Shown here: one piece after another, positions 25,952-27,453 of the stretch
Numbering within the stretch: position 1 is the first letter of the stretch
How the letters are laid out: each line of letters opens with the position of its first letter
From: Bacteroidales bacterium
Lineage (GTDB): Bacteria; Bacteroidota; Bacteroidia; Bacteroidales; UBA932
Assembly: GCA_016291185.1 (NCBI GenBank)
Contig: JAEFAI010000030.1
Coordinates: 1-27,453 of the forward strand
Length of the DNA stretch: 27,453 nucleotides
Reading direction: 5' to 3'
Made by a program: the position numbers and the translations under genes
The notes under the pieces: model-generated
Told to the model about the DNA's origin: nothing
Databases searched by the model: none
What the model saw: only the letters and a program-made list of their open reading frames with translations

Positions 25952-26557
25952 CTAGCCGAAGAGGAGCTTGCGGGTCACGGGACGGAGGTATTCGGCGATC
26001 AGCTCGCGGAAGGTCTCGTCGGTCAGGCTGACGAACCAGCTGCCGTCCTTGGGACCGATGGAGAAGCCGCCGGCTACCTTCTTGCTGAAATGGGCTTTCG
26101 GGGCGCTGCCCAGAGCCTGGGCCAGGGCACCGGCCACCCAGGGCTCCAACTCCTGCTGCAGGGAGGTGGGCAGGATCAGGGCCAGGTCGGCCGACTCGCT
26201 GGTGCTGAAGCGCTCGGCGACGGCGGTGATGATTTTCTTGAGAAAGTCGGGATCGGAGAGGGCCTTGTTGATGCTGTCGGCGCTGATGGCGCCCACGAGC
26301 AGGTCTTCGATATCCTTCTTGGTGGCCTGCAGGCACTGGGCGGAGGCCATCTTGACGTCGGACGCTGTCTTCTCGCGAAGGTCGTCGGCCTGCTTGCCTG
26401 CGGCGGCTACGATTTCTTCGGCTTGTTTGCGGGCGTCGGCGACGATGCTTTCAGCTTCGGAGCGTGCGCGCGCAAGCAGTTGCTCACCTTCTTCTTTGCC
26501 TTTGGAGAGCCCTTCGTTGTAGAGCTTCTCCGTGAGTTCCTGTAATTTACTGGACAT
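25952..26557 (-). CDS. atpE: V-type ATP synthase subunit E (peripheral stalk)
   Basis: The protein has 201 residues. The N-terminal 110 residues form a charged, alanine- and glutamate-rich coiled coil (for example GKEEGEQLLARARSEAESIV), and the C-terminal part is a globular domain ending in RELIAEYLRPVTRKLLFG that contacts the head. This is the standard layout of subunit E. In archaeal enzymes E pairs with G in the stator; no G gene is present, so the partner is unclear. It is the first gene of the operon and follows a promoter 44 bases upstream. Confidence 0.93.
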   Translation of the reverse strand: MSSKLQELTEKLYNEGLSKGKEEGEQLLARARSEAESIVADARKQAEEIVAAAGKQADDLREKTASDVKMASAQCLQATKKDIEDLLVGAISADSINKALSDPDFLKKIITAVAERFSTSESADLALILPTSLQQELEPWVAGALAQALGSAPKAHFSKKVAGGFSIGPKDGSWFVSLTDETFRELIAEYLRPVTRKLLFG

Positions 26558-26601
26558 ATCCTATGCTTGTTATTAATCGGTTTTCGCCTTGAGGGCGTTC
26601 A

Positions 26602-26632
26602 CAAATCTATAAAATTCTCCGGCAAAGAACAA
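26602..26632 (-). promoter_or_regulatory. Promoter of the V-ATPase operon
   Basis: On the minus strand TAGATTTG (26609 to 26602) fits the TAnnTTTG -7 box. A TTG at 26632-26630 lies 20 bases upstream as the -33 core. A leader of roughly 40 bases precedes the atpE start at 26557. The -33 element borders the T-run of the preceding terminator. Confidence 0.55.
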
Positions 26633-26635
26633 CAA

Positions 26636-26670
26636 AAAAACCGGCAATTTTGAGGAAATTGCCGGTTTTT
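26636..26670 (-). terminator. Terminator after the decarboxylase beta-subunit gene
   Basis: A 15-base perfect stem (26636-26650 with 26656-26670, core CCGGCAATTT) with a five-base loop lies 22 bases after the stop codon of the decarboxylase gene. On the minus strand the stem ends in a T-rich run (TTTTTTTG), as expected of an intrinsic terminator. It separates that gene from the V-ATPase operon. Confidence 0.88.
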
Positions 26671-26692
26671 AATATTTTCTGAATTAATCGTG

Positions 26693-27453
26693 CTATCCGA
26701 GGAATCCCAGCAGGATTCCCGCCGCAACGGCGGAACCGATAACACCTGCGACATTCGGCGCCATGGCGTGGGTGAGCAGGTGGTTGGACGGGTCGGCCTC
26801 GAGGCCGACCTGTTCGGACACGCGGGCTGCATCCGGCACGGCGGACACGCCGGCGTTGCCGATGAGCGGGTTGATCTTCTTGCCTTCCTTGAGGAAGAGG
26901 TTCATGAACTTGGTGAAGAGCACGCCGAAGGTGGTGGCGATCACGAAGGACGCGAGACCGAGGCCGAAGATGAGCACGGAACGGCTGTTCAGGAAGACAT
27001 CCGCCTGGGTGGAGGCACCCACGGTGACGCCGATGAGCGTGGTCACGACATCGATGAGCGGACCGCTGGCCGTGGCGGCGAGACGCTTGGTGACACCACT
27101 TTCCTTCAGCAGGTTGCCGAAGAAGAGCATGCCGAGCAGCGGCAGGCCGGAAGGGACGATGAACGCGGTGCAGAGGAAGCCGATGATCGGGAAGATGATC
27201 TTCTCGCGCTGGCTCACCACGCGCGGCTTGTTCATGCGGATCACGCGCTCCTTCTTGGTGGTCAGGAGCAGCATGATGGGCTTCTGGATCACGGGCACGA
27301 GGGCCATGTAGGAGTAGGCCGACACGGCGATGGCGCCCAGCAGTTCCGGAGCCAGCTTGGAGCTCAGGAAGATGGCCGTCGGGCCGTCCGCGCCGCCGAT
27401 GATGCCGATGGCGCCCGCCTCATTGGGGGCGAAACCGAGCAGCAGCGAAAGCA
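26693..27453 (-). CDS. Sodium-translocating decarboxylase subunit beta (partial, N-terminus outside window)
   Basis: The last 252 residues are present; the frame stays open to the right edge, so the start lies beyond it (full family length is about 400-430). Diagnostic segments are [20 protein letters not shown], holding the aspartate that corresponds to D203 of Klebsiella OadB, and [20 protein letters not shown], holding the asparagine of the second ion site. Beta subunits of oxaloacetate and methylmalonyl-CoA decarboxylases couple decarboxylation of biotin-bound carboxyl to export of Na+ across the inner membrane. Which alpha subunit it serves cannot be told here. In Bacteroidetes the usual partner is methylmalonyl-CoA decarboxylase of propionate formation. 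As it is followed by a terminator, it is the last gene of its operon. Confidence 0.93.
   Translation of the reverse strand, partial: LSLLLGFAPNEAGAIGIIGGADGPTAIFLSSKLAPELLGAIAVSAYSYMALVPVIQKPIMLLLTTKKERVIRMNKPRVVSQREKIIFPIIGFLCTAFIVPSGLPLLGMLFFGNLLKESGVTKRLAATASGPLIDVVTTLIGVTVGASTQADVFLNSRSVLIFGLGLASFVIATTFGVLFTKFMNLFLKEGKKINPLIGNAGVSAVPDAARVSEQVGLEADPSNHLLTHAMAPNVAGVIGSAVAAGILLGFLG

Overview
The window looks like a GC-rich member of the Bacteroidales. Four things support this. Promoters have the Bacteroidetes -7 box TAnnTTTG. There is an S46 dipeptidyl peptidase with the DPP11 specificity arginine. The TamA-like barrel protein carries a lipobox (TamL type). The V-type ATPase operon is the seven-gene form with a DUF2764 gene. 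Genes are tightly packed, many with ATGA or TAATG overlaps, and no insertion sequence, phage gene or CRISPR array is visible. The genus cannot be fixed from this sequence.

Positions 1-2684 (+) hold the end of an RND/MMPL transporter, a LolA-like periplasmic protein, an outer-membrane beta-barrel and a small membrane protein resembling an ECF substrate-binding component. The first three look like one envelope export or lipid-trafficking unit. Positions 2701-6342 hold a cation diffusion facilitator behind a striking inverted repeat. It is followed by an OxyR-like LysR regulator that lacks the redox cysteines, divergent from a TrkH potassium transporter. Positions 6356-9054 (-) form a four-gene run: YhhN membrane protein, low-molecular-weight protein tyrosine phosphatase, membrane-anchored Ntn hydrolase, and a phosphotransferase-like ORF that has lost its kinase core.

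Positions 9118-12444 (+) are rmuC and a secreted DPP11-type peptidase, closed by a strong hairpin. Positions 12490-14503 (-) hold a LOG-family nucleotide hydrolase, 6-phosphofructokinase and a tRNA-Ala(CGC) with its own promoter. Positions 14748-19334 (+) hold a YegP-like protein, an SpoU-type RNA methyltransferase, TamL and a cytoplasmic GH13 glycosidase. A long perfect hairpin separates these from the next block.

Positions 19473-26557 (-) are a complete seven-gene V/A-type ATPase operon in the order E-DUF2764-A-B-D-I-K. Beyond its promoter, on the same strand, lies the 3' part of a sodium-pumping decarboxylase beta subunit. The rotor subunit K keeps all five side-chain positions recalled as sodium ligands in Enterococcus hirae NtpK. 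The right end of the window therefore reads as a sodium-bioenergetics locus. I did not find a clearly new multi-gene system. The best leads are the sodium signature, the internally deleted kinase-like gene, the cysteine-free OxyR homologue and two unexplained palindromes.
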